Assembly: GCA_031283915.1 (NCBI GenBank)
Contig: JAITAY010000188.1
Coordinates: forward strand, 1-5,671
Direction of reading: 5' to 3'
Length of the DNA stretch: 5,671 nt
Origin: Tannerella sp.
GTDB lineage: Bacteria > Bacteroidota > Bacteroidia > Bacteroidales > Tannerellaceae
Shown piece by piece: positions 1 to 5,671 of this stretch. A program made the position numbers and the translations under genes. Positions within the stretch are counted from its first letter, which is position 1; every line of letters begins with the position of its first letter. Below the pieces are notes generated by a model, which had not been told where the DNA came from, searched no databases, and was given only the letters and a program-made list of their open reading frames with translations.

Positions 1-2643
1 GAGCCTGACCTGGTCCCGGGAATCAAGGTTGCCATCCCCGTTTACATCTTCGTATTTAATATCCCCCGGCCGGGCATTCAGAAAATGAGGATAGCTGTCG
101 ATCTCCGCCTGGTCTTTGAATATCCCAAGTGAAATGTAATAAAGTTGCGCATCAATCGGTTTGCCGGTTGCCAGCTGATAGGGTTCAGCAGCCGGCTGTT
201 CATCGCTGAAGATGACTTTATTCCGCACGAAGGACACGTTTCCGGAAAGACGGTATCTCAAATCGCCGATCGCATGATTGTGTGTCAATACCAATTCAAA
301 ACCTTGGTTGTCTACAATCCCGATGTTTTCGTCAGGCAAGACCAGCCCGGTGTAATCGGGAATGATGGCAGAACGCTTGGTCAAAATATCCGACCGTCTG
401 GTTTTGAAGTAATCAAATTCAATACCCAAAAGACCATTCCAAAATTGCGCATCCAGTCCGGCATTCCAGGTGACAGCCGTTTCCCATGTGATATTCGGGT
501 TGGGCACGCCGCTCTGTAGCAATCCGTTTACGTCTTTATTTCCGATCACGTACGGGCTTCCATATCCGTAGGCCGTAAGGTACTGGAAGGGATTAACCAG
601 GTCGTTACCCATTTTCCCCCACGATCCTCTGAGTTTGAGGTTGCTGAGATAATCCAGGTCTTTCATGAACGATTCTTCGGAAATCCGCCATCCGGCCGAG
701 GCGCTGGGGAAAAATCCGAACCGCCTGTTCGTCGGGAAATTGGGCGAACCGTCATAACGGAAAGTAAGCTGTGCCAGATACTTCCCTGCATAATCGTAGG
801 TCAGGCGGCCATAATAGTTCTGTCGGGCACCCTGAGTCGCTCTTCCATCATTATTGTGCAAGGTTTTGTCGCTGCTTCCGGCAAATAATTCGGGCAAGGC
901 GCTGGAAAGAAAACCTCCGCGCTCCGCCCAGAAATCTCTCTGGAAGATTTGCTGCTGTTCATACCCCAGCATAGCCGCCACGTTATGCATGTCAAATGTT
1001 CGTTCGTAATTGACTTTGGCCGTCAGGTAAGAAAGCGTTCGCATGGTCATGGAGTTTCTTAACACAGGCTGATCGGCATTGTAAGAGGTGCGTCCTCTTT
1101 CCAGTTCTCCGGTCGCTGCATTCTTGTAATACACATAGGTCGGCTCGTCAAAACGCCGGTTGAAGGTGTGGTACGTGTCGTAGCTGCCAATCAGGTCTAC
1201 CCATAACCCTTCTGCCTGCGGAACATCCACCCGCAAAGCCAGATTGCTCTGGAGCACTTTAATTTCTTCGTCGATAAATCCACCGTTGTCATTTACGCGG
1301 TTCACCAGACTTTCGCTTCCGCGGCAGGGATAGAGCAAATCCGTACCCGGCCAGTAGGGTTGCCAGTCCGGTTGATCCAGGAAAATGTGACTGTACAGGT
1401 CCCAGTTGCTGAACGTGGGATAATGGTTCTTGTCATACCTTCCGGCCAGATTCAGGCTGACTTTAAGCCAGTCGGTGACCTTCGTGTCGACATTGGAACG
1501 AAGGTTATATTGCCGGGCTTCCGTCGTGCCGTTTTTGAAATGTCCGCTTTGAAATACCTCCCCAAAAGAGATGTAGTATTGCGAGCGTTCACTGCCTCCG
1601 GCAACGGACAGGTTCGAACGATGCTGAGGCGCAAGTTTCCGGGTAATGAAATCATACCAGTCCGTATTCGGATAGTAAGGATCGGTACCGTCTCTGAATT
1701 TTTGGAGTTCTTCGGCCGAATACCTGTCCGGACGTCCTTCACTTGCTTCGATTTCGTTATACATTAACGCATACTGATACGAATTGGCGACTTTCGGTTT
1801 CCGTGTTTGCTGCGTGTATCCCTGATTAAAGGAGACATTGATAACAGGTCTGGCAGAGGTTCCGCGCTTGGTCGTAACCAGAATAACGCCGTTGGCCGCA
1901 CGCGCTCCATAGATTGCTGCCGACGCATCCTTCAATACGGTAATATTTTCAATGTCATTCGGATTGAGTTGTCCAAGCCCGTCCCGTTCGATTCCGTCGA
2001 TGATGACCAGGATGTCGTCTCTTCCCGTTGTACTCCGCCCCCGGATATAAATTTTGGGATCGTCGTTTCCCGGTTCGCCCGAACGGTTGTTGACCGTTAC
2101 ACCCGACAGCCGCCCGGCAAGGGAATTTCCCACATTCACCGCAGGACTTTTAATGATTTCATCCCCTTTCACGGAGGCAATTGATCCGGTGAGCGTCACC
2201 TTTTTCTGTGTACCATACCCAATTACAACCACTTCATCCAAGGCTTTGGTGTCTTCCAACAGTGTGATTAAAAGTAGTTTACCCCCTGTTTGCCTGCCAG
2301 GTAACACTTTGATTTCCTGTGTGATATACCCGATATAAGAAGCCTGTAAAACGGCATTTTCCGACACGGTCAAAGCGAATTTCCCGTCCACATCTGTGAC
2401 TGTTCCGTTGACAGTCCCTTTTTCCACGACATTGGCGCCGATAATCGGCTCTCCATTCGTATCCTTCACTTCCCCGGTAATGTTTACAGTCTGTTGAGAG
2501 ACCTCTACATCCGGTACACCGCCGGCGACTTCGTTCCCGGCATACACATGCACGGCTCCGCATAGCAGAGCGACCATTGCAATCCTCCTTTTCGGCGCTG
2601 ATGACAGCCTGCCGATCAATACATTTAATAAATTAGCACTCAT
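1..2643 (-). CDS. SusC/RagA-family TonB-linked outer-membrane transporter, partial (C-terminus off the left edge)
   Basis: The minus-strand frame is open from an ATG at 2643 to base 1 (881 codons). Residues 1-35 look like a signal peptide: a KRR n-region (18-20), a hydrophobic core IAMVALLCGAV, and a likely cut after VYA (35). Residues about 53-135 form a carboxypeptidase-regulatory-like beta domain (ITGEVKD, GEPIIGANV). LDEVVVIGYG (135-144) is the TonB-box-like segment that opens SusC plug domains. The plug follows to about residue 261 and carries the signature NDIENITVLKDASAAIYG plus GVILVTTKRG. The rest is beta-barrel, including the typical SusC stretch DVNGDGNLDSRD at 866-877. Family members usually have about 1000-1100 residues, so roughly 120-220 are missing. 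Such proteins import glycans or peptides through the outer membrane with a SusD lipoprotein, whose gene would lie off the left edge. The substrate cannot be deduced. An alternative start at 2577 has a good Shine-Dalgarno but would lose the positively charged n-region, so 2643 is preferred. Confidence 0.96.
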   Translation of the reverse strand, partial: MSANLLNVLIGRLSSAPKRRIAMVALLCGAVHVYAGNEVAGGVPDVEVSQQTVNITGEVKDTNGEPIIGANVVEKGTVNGTVTDVDGKFALTVSENAVLQASYIGYITQEIKVLPGRQTGGKLLLITLLEDTKALDEVVVIGYGTQKKVTLTGSIASVKGDEIIKSPAVNVGNSLAGRLSGVTVNNRSGEPGNDDPKIYIRGRSTTGRDDILVIIDGIERDGLGQLNPNDIENITVLKDASAAIYGARAANGVILVTTKRGTSARPVINVSFNQGYTQQTRKPKVANSYQYALMYNEIEASEGRPDRYSAEELQKFRDGTDPYYPNTDWYDFITRKLAPQHRSNLSVAGGSERSQYYISFGEVFQSGHFKNGTTEARQYNLRSNVDTKVTDWLKVSLNLAGRYDKNHYPTFSNWDLYSHIFLDQPDWQPYWPGTDLLYPCRGSESLVNRVNDNGGFIDEEIKVLQSNLALRVDVPQAEGLWVDLIGSYDTYHTFNRRFDEPTYVYYKNAATGELERGRTSYNADQPVLRNSMTMRTLSYLTAKVNYERTFDMHNVAAMLGYEQQQIFQRDFWAERGGFLSSALPELFAGSSDKTLHNNDGRATQGARQNYYGRLTYDYAGKYLAQLTFRYDGSPNFPTNRRFGFFPSASAGWRISEESFMKDLDYLSNLKLRGSWGKMGNDLVNPFQYLTAYGYGSPYVIGNKDVNGLLQSGVPNPNITWETAVTWNAGLDAQFWNGLLGIEFDYFKTRRSDILTKRSAIIPDYTGLVLPDENIGIVDNQGFELVLTHNHAIGDLRYRLSGNVSFVRNKVIFSDEQPAAEPYQLATGKPIDAQLYYISLGIFKDQAEIDSYPHFLNARPGDIKYEDVNGDGNLDSRDQVRL

Positions 2644-2773
2644 ACATTTTATTGTTTAATGATATTATATAAAAGATTACAGTTAATCTTTTACTCTTAT
2701 ACTTCCTCAATCTGTTTGGCCAAGTCGAAAAGTCAATTTATAATTTCGGGACATTATCTTCATACCATAGATC

Positions 2774-2781
2774 CAAAATTA
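2774..2781 (-). promoter_or_regulatory. Candidate -7 box for the susC-like gene
   Basis: Read on the minus strand this is TAATTTTG, matching the Bacteroidota -7 consensus TAnnTTTG. It would give a leader of roughly 120 bases before the ATG at 2643. No TTTG-type -33 element lies at the expected distance of about 19-21 bases. Because the region is AT-rich, a chance match is quite possible. A second match, TACTTTTG, lies at 2816-2823 inside the repeat cluster, and the sequence does not decide between them. Confidence 0.25.
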
Positions 2782-2811
2782 TAAAAATGTGTTTTCCGAT
2801 TACTGGCTTCG

Positions 2812-2828
2812 GCGTCAAAAGTAGACGC
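2812..2828. repeat. Inverted repeat GCGTC-N7-GACGC
   Basis: GCGTC at 2812-2816 faces GACGC at 2824-2828 with seven bases between. The left arm continues into AAAA, giving GCGTCAAAA, which is also the left arm of the larger inverted repeat at 2855-2882. A minus-strand -7 candidate (2816-2823) overlaps it. The layout resembles a binding site for a dimeric regulator of the susC-like gene, but no regulator is visible in the window and the function is inferred only from position. Confidence 0.5.
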
Positions 2829-2854
2829 TTTCTGAAAAAAAAACTATACACAAA

Positions 2855-2882
2855 CGCGTCAAAAATTAAAACATTTGACGCG
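2855..2882. repeat. Perfect 9-bp inverted repeat CGCGTCAAA-N10-TTTGACGCG
   Basis: The arms CGCGTCAAA (2855-2863) and TTTGACGCG (2874-2882) are exact reverse complements around a ten-base AT-rich spacer. Arm centres are 19 bp apart, about two helical turns, which suits a dimeric DNA-binding protein contacting one face of the helix. No U-tract directly follows on either strand, so it does not look like an intrinsic terminator. It lies 212 bases upstream of the susC-like start and 204 bases before the nrdD promoter, so it is more likely an operator or activator site for the former. Confidence 0.6.
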
Positions 2883-3085
2883 ATCGACACGAAAATCCGC
2901 ATTTGTTATACTTTTTGCATCAATTGGGCTAAATCCTTTTTTTAGAAGGAAGCATTAGGGAGAAGTCGTGTGTGGATAGCAGCCTTACCGGAAAAAGGTA
3001 ACGTAGAGAGCAGAATGCTGGTGTGAATTGAAAAAAGATTGACAATTGATTCACTTAACATGTGTTTTTTTCATGAACTATTCCG

Positions 3086-3093
3086 TATCTTTG
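3086..3093 (+). promoter_or_regulatory. Promoter -7 box for the riboswitch-nrdD transcript
   Basis: TATCTTTG matches the Bacteroidota -7 consensus TAnnTTTG exactly. Transcription would begin a few bases downstream, near 3098-3101, which is where the first arm of the riboswitch closing stem begins. That agreement supports both calls. The -33 element is poor: the region 20-25 bases upstream is a T-rich run (TGTGTTTTTTTTC) without a clean TTTG at ideal spacing. Confidence 0.7.
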
Positions 3094-3097
3094 CAAC

Positions 3098-3278
3098 CGC
3101 ATTCGGTTCTCCATACTGCTGCAAAAGCAGTGGAGATTAAAAGGGAATCCTGTGAAAATCAGGGACTGTCCCCGCAGCTGTAAGTTTCAGAAAAAGGAGG
3201 TACATTCTTTTGCCACTGTTGAGTATTCCAACGGGAAGGCGTGCCGCCCGAAACAAGTCAGAAGACCTGCCCAATGTG
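3098..3278 (+). ncRNA. Cobalamin (vitamin B12) riboswitch aptamer
   Basis: This RNA element in the nrdD leader binds a cobalamin and controls downstream expression. The conserved core is present in order. A closing stem pairs CGCATT (3098-3103) with AATGTG (3273-3278). A hairpin spans 3108-3136 (TCTCC/GGAGA and ACTGCT/AGCAGT). GGGAATCC-TGTGAAAATC-AGGGACTG is followed by CCCCGCAGCTGTAA (3143-3183). Next come a peripheral AAAAG/CTTTT stem around 3193-3211, GCCACTG (3211-3217), and the GGGAAGG/GCCGCCCG segment (3232-3250). The B12 box, AAGTCAGAAGACCTGCCC, lies at 3255-3272. It matches the family consensus rAGYCMGgAgaCCkGCcd at nearly every position. Order and spacing agree with cobalamin riboswitches such as the btuB leader. 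Which cobalamin form is bound cannot be decided by eye. An intrinsic terminator follows, so the likely mode is premature termination when ligand is bound. Confidence 0.96.
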
Positions 3279-3311
3279 ATATATCCTGGAGCTTTCGGGT
3301 GAAAAGCAGAA

Positions 3312-3350
3312 CAGATTTCAACTCCCTGCGGAGTTGTATCTGCATTTTTT
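3312..3350 (+). terminator. Intrinsic terminator in the riboswitch expression platform
   Basis: CAGAT plus CAACTCC (3312-3325) pairs with GGAGTTG plus ATCTG (3330-3342) around a CTGC loop, with a small TT/T internal bulge. Six U residues follow at 3345-3350. It lies between the aptamer and the nrdD start, the usual place for a regulated terminator. An alternative pairing is visible: GGAG at 3288-3291 can pair with CTCC at 3322-3325, breaking the terminator stem, and could act as the antiterminator in ligand-free RNA. That alternative is inferred from complementarity only. Confidence 0.85.
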
Positions 3351-3353
3351 CCC

Positions 3354-3395
3354 ATGTTCCATTTTGTGAAACAAAGTGTAAAATGTAAACAATGA
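3354..3395 (+). CDS. Possible 13-codon leader ORF overlapping the nrdD start
   Basis: An ATG four bases after the terminator U-tract opens a frame encoding MFHFVKQSVKCKQ. Its TGA (3393-3395) overlaps the nrdD ATG as ATGA, the classic arrangement for translational coupling. It has no Shine-Dalgarno, but neither does nrdD, and this phylum rarely needs one. The ORF is short enough to arise by chance and resembles no known leader peptide, so treat it as a candidate only. Confidence 0.15.
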   Translation: MFHFVKQSVKCKQ

Positions 3396-5482
3396 CGGAA
3401 CTGTTCATTATCAAACGGGACGGGCAAAAAGAAGCCTTTTCCGTCGAAAAAATCAAAAACGCCGTTGCAAAAGCGTTTCTGTCGGTGGGAAGTTTTGCCA
3501 CTCAGGAAATCATTACCAATATTCTGAGCCGCATAAGTATCGGGAACGATACGACCGTAGAAGAAATCCAAAATCAGGTGGAGATCGCTCTGATGTCCGA
3601 ACGCTACTATGCCGTGGCCAAATCGTACATGCTCTACCGGCAAAAGCATACCGAAGACCGAGAGGTGCGCGACAAGCTCAAATTCCTGATGGAATATTGC
3701 GACGCCTCGAATGCGGCGTCGGGCAGCAAGTACGACGCCAATGCCAATGTGGAGAACAAAAATCTGGCTACCCTGATCGGCGAGCTGCCCAAATCCAACT
3801 TCATTCGCCTCAACCGGCGTATGCTTACCGACCGCATCAAGGAAATGTTTGGCAAAGAAGTGGCCGACCGCTACATTGACCTGCTGAACAATCACTATAT
3901 CTACAAGAACGACGAAACCAGCTTGGCCAACTATTGCGCCAGCATCACCATGTATCCGTGGCTCATTGGCGGAACGACTTCTATCGGGGGAAATTCCAAA
4001 GCGCCTACCAACCTGAAATCGTTCTGCGGCGGATTTATCAACAAGGTTTTCATGATATCAAGCATGTTGAGCGGCGCCTGCGCCACTCCTGAATTTCTCA
4101 TGTATATGAACTATTTCATCGGCTTGGAGTATGGCGAAGACTACTATTTACGCGCTGATAGAGTAGTCGATTTGTCGAACAGGCAGCGCACGCTGGACAA
4201 AGTCATCACCGACTGTTTCGAGCAAATCGTCTATTCCATCAACCAGCCCACCGGCGCACGGAATTTTCAGGCTGTATTTTGGAACATTTCGTATTACGAC
4301 CGCTATTATTTTGAAAGTCTGTTTGACGAATTCCGTTTTCCCGACGGCAACCGTCCCAACTGGGATTCGCTCAACTGGTTACAAAAGCGTTTCATGAAAT
4401 GGTTCAATCGCGAACGCACCCGCGCCGTATTGACATTCCCTGTGGAAACAATGGCTTTACTGACCGAAAACGGCGACGCCAAAGATGCGGAATATGGCGA
4501 CTTCACGGCTGAAATGTATGCCGAAGGGCATTCGTTCTTCACGTACATCAGCGACAATGCCGATTCGCTGAGCAGTTGTTGCCGTTTACGCAATGAAATA
4601 CAGGACAACGGCTTCAGCTATACACTTGGCGCAGGCGGCGTTTCTACCGGCTCAAAAAGCGTGCTGACCATTAACCTGAACCGCTGCATACAGCACGCCA
4701 CACGAAACAGGCAGCACTATCAGTTCTTCCTTGAAGAAATCGTTGACTTGGTGCATAAAGTCCAGCTGGCATACAATGAGAATCTGAAATACATGCACGA
4801 AAAAGGCATGTTGCCCCTGTTCGATGCAGGCTATATGAACTTGAAACGGCAATACCTGACCATCGGCGTGAACGGCCTGGTGGAAGCCGCCGAATCGCTC
4901 GGCATAGCGATTAACGACAATCCGCAATATACCGCTTTTGTTCAGCAGGTATTGGGGCTTATAGAAAAATACAACAAAAAGTACAGGACAAAGGATGTGT
5001 TGTTCAACTGCGAAATGATACCGGCAGAGAATGTAGGCGTTAAACATGCCAAGTGGGACCGGCGAGATGGCTATGCCGTGAACCGCGATTGCTACAACAG
5101 CTATTTTTATATCGTGGAAGACACGTCGTTAAACATTGTCGATAAATTCCGCCTGCACGGAAGGAAGTATGTCGAACACCTGACGGGAGGCTCTGCCTTG
5201 CACCTCAACCTCGAAGAGCACTTGAGCCGGGAACAGTACCGCCAACTGTTGCGCGTAGCCGCACAGGAGGGATGCAACTATTTCACGTTTAATATTCCGA
5301 ATACCGTCTGTAACGACTGTGGCCACATCGACAAGCGCAACTTGAAAGAATGTCCGTCGTGCCGGAGCAAAAATTTGGATTATCTTACCCGCATCATCGG
5401 CTACATGAAGCGTATCAGTAACTTTTCACAAAGCAGGCAGGAGGAAGCTGCACGACGACACTATCTAGTGGTTAGCGGTTAA
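3392..5482 (+). CDS. nrdD: Anaerobic (class III) ribonucleoside-triphosphate reductase, catalytic subunit
   Basis: NrdD reduces ribonucleoside triphosphates to dNTPs in the cytoplasm without oxygen, using a glycyl radical installed by the radical-SAM activase NrdG. Residues about 4-93 are an ATP-cone (IIKRDGQKEAFSVEKIKNAV, then YAVAKSYMLYR), the allosteric dATP/ATP site. The catalytic barrel follows. Cys182 (NYCAS) and the Cys396-Cys397-Arg398 motif fit the positions of the essential cysteines of the E. coli enzyme. The C-terminus has a zinc site, C640xxC643 and C654xxC657, then the radical loop RIIGYM with Gly670 as the expected radical carrier. At 696 residues it is close to the E. coli length (712) and looks complete. 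The start is firm, because an in-frame TAA at 3386-3388 lies just upstream. It sits behind a B12 riboswitch and terminator, which predicts repression by cobalamin. No terminator separates it from the next ORF. Confidence 0.97.
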   Translation: MTELFIIKRDGQKEAFSVEKIKNAVAKAFLSVGSFATQEIITNILSRISIGNDTTVEEIQNQVEIALMSERYYAVAKSYMLYRQKHTEDREVRDKLKFLMEYCDASNAASGSKYDANANVENKNLATLIGELPKSNFIRLNRRMLTDRIKEMFGKEVADRYIDLLNNHYIYKNDETSLANYCASITMYPWLIGGTTSIGGNSKAPTNLKSFCGGFINKVFMISSMLSGACATPEFLMYMNYFIGLEYGEDYYLRADRVVDLSNRQRTLDKVITDCFEQIVYSINQPTGARNFQAVFWNISYYDRYYFESLFDEFRFPDGNRPNWDSLNWLQKRFMKWFNRERTRAVLTFPVETMALLTENGDAKDAEYGDFTAEMYAEGHSFFTYISDNADSLSSCCRLRNEIQDNGFSYTLGAGGVSTGSKSVLTINLNRCIQHATRNRQHYQFFLEEIVDLVHKVQLAYNENLKYMHEKGMLPLFDAGYMNLKRQYLTIGVNGLVEAAESLGIAINDNPQYTAFVQQVLGLIEKYNKKYRTKDVLFNCEMIPAENVGVKHAKWDRRDGYAVNRDCYNSYFYIVEDTSLNIVDKFRLHGRKYVEHLTGGSALHLNLEEHLSREQYRQLLRVAAQEGCNYFTFNIPNTVCNDCGHIDKRNLKECPSCRSKNLDYLTRIIGYMKRISNFSQSRQEEAARRHYLVVSG

Positions 5483-5498
5483 ATAAAAATAGCGGTTA
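5473..5498 (+). repeat. 9-bp direct repeat at the nrdD / four-helix-bundle junction
   Basis: TAGCGGTTA occurs at 5473-5481 and again at 5490-5498, separated by AATAAAAA. The first copy contains most of the nrdD stop codon; the second ends on the A of the following ATG. It may be a small duplication from a recombination or insertion event at this junction, or a chance repeat. Confidence 0.7.
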
Positions 5499-5671
5499 TG
5501 AAACAGAGTATATTGAAAGAAAAGAGTTTTAAGGAACATTCGGAAAGTAAAGCTGATTTTATCCACAAGACCATTGCCCAGAAGGAAATCAACGAAGATA
5601 TTTACTGGCTGGAGTTAATGTGCGAAACAGAATATCTGTCGAATGTAGCGTTAAAAGCATTAACAGCGATG
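5498..5671 (+). CDS. Four-helix-bundle (23S rRNA intervening-sequence-like) protein, internally deleted, partial at the right edge
   Basis: The 58 visible codons run off the window. The opening MKQSILKEKSF and the later block SKADFIHKTIAQKEINEDIYWLELM both match the pattern of Bacteroidota four-helix-bundle proteins (TIGR02436/PF05635 type), small helical proteins of unknown role, first noted in 23S rRNA intervening sequences. In full-length relatives about 45 residues, including the LSKQLLRSGTSIGANI-like helix, separate these blocks. Here they are joined at residues 11-14, which indicates an in-frame internal deletion of roughly 135 bases. The product would lack most of two helices and probably does not fold as the family does, so this may be a pseudogene. 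It starts 15 bases after the nrdD stop, where nrdG often lies, and is probably co-transcribed with nrdD. The family call is from recalled sequence pattern, not a search. Confidence 0.72.
   Translation, partial: MKQSILKEKSFKEHSESKADFIHKTIAQKEINEDIYWLELMCETEYLSNVALKALTAM

Larger units (their letters stand above)
2644..3085. other. Divergent intergenic region without a gene
   Basis: This AT-rich stretch of about 440 bases separates the divergently transcribed susC-like gene and the nrdD leader. I see no coding frame with recognisable protein content, no tRNA and no insertion-sequence ends. It holds the GCGTC/GACGC inverted-repeat cluster at 2812-2882, weak minus-strand -7 candidates at 2774-2781 and 2816-2823, and a run of nine A residues at 2835-2843. 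The 2950-3060 part shows nothing I can name. Promoter signals for the susC-like gene must lie here, because no gene precedes it on its strand. Confidence 0.6.

Noticed and set aside
1360..2184. Plus-strand open frames of 125-135 codons at 1360-1767 and 1807-2184 (and a similar one at 145-519)
   Set aside because: All are antisense to the continuous susC-like reading frame, whose plug and barrel motifs are clear.
2985..3001. TTACC/GGTAA small inverted repeat
   Set aside because: Five base pairs around a seven-base loop with no U-tract or conserved context; easily due to chance.
3039..3044. TTGACA resembling a sigma-70 -35 box
   Set aside because: No TATAAT-like -10 follows at 16-18 bases, and this phylum's housekeeping promoters use the -33/-7 type; the TATCTTTG at 3086 fits better.
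3360..3385. CATTTT/AAAATG and TTTGT/ACAAA pairings just before the nrdD start
   Set aside because: These weak A-U stems are expected in AT-rich leaders and are not needed to explain control given the strong terminator upstream.
3152..3388. A 78-codon GTG-start frame through the riboswitch, with an AGGAGG at 3195-3200
   Set aside because: The bases are explained by the aptamer. The AGGAGG lies in a peripheral stem-loop (about 3193-3211), and the encoded peptide looks like translated RNA structure.
3137..3895. A 252-codon open frame on the minus strand, antisense to the riboswitch and the start of nrdD
   Set aside because: It overlaps the conserved aptamer and the ATP-cone coding region, shows no recognisable domain, and its openness follows from the codon pattern of nrdD on the other strand.
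4652..5047. A 131-codon minus-strand frame inside nrdD
   Set aside because: It lies wholly antisense to a well-conserved gene, and the predicted protein has no family features.

Overview
The window looks like a Bacteroidota (probably Bacteroidales) chromosome. A SusC/RagA-type TonB-linked outer-membrane protein is present. Translation starts lack Shine-Dalgarno sequences. The one clear promoter carries the TAnnTTTG -7 box of this phylum. The far-right gene fragment belongs to a four-helix-bundle family common in Bacteroidota. The genus cannot be read from the sequence.

Layout: (1) 1-2643, minus strand: the N-terminal 881 residues of a SusC-family transporter, whose gene runs off the left edge. 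(2) 2644-3085: a divergent, AT-rich intergenic stretch with no gene. It holds a cluster of GCGTC/GACGC inverted repeats and weak candidate -7 boxes for the susC-like gene. (3) 3086-3391: a regulatory leader on the plus strand, with a promoter, a full cobalamin (B12) riboswitch aptamer, and an intrinsic terminator hairpin with a U-tract. A possible 13-codon leader ORF overlaps the next start codon. (4) 3392-5482: nrdD, the class III anaerobic ribonucleoside-triphosphate reductase, apparently complete. It has an ATP-cone, the active-site cysteines, a four-cysteine zinc site and the C-terminal glycyl-radical motif. (5) 5498-5671: the start of a four-helix-bundle (23S rRNA intervening-sequence-like) protein. 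It appears to have lost about 45 residues internally and runs off the right edge. A 9-bp direct repeat lies at its junction with nrdD.

How it fits together: NrdD needs no cobalamin, yet sits behind a B12 riboswitch with a terminator. The simplest reading is that B12 shuts off this enzyme so that a B12-dependent class II reductase (NrdJ), predicted elsewhere in the genome, can take over dNTP synthesis. The activase gene nrdG normally follows nrdD closely; here a decayed four-helix-bundle gene occupies the next position, so nrdG is expected beyond it or elsewhere. The susC-like gene is transcribed away from this unit and appears functionally unrelated. I found no convincing new type of system; the B12-switched class III reductase is the strongest biological story, and riboswitch control of B12-independent isozymes is an established theme.
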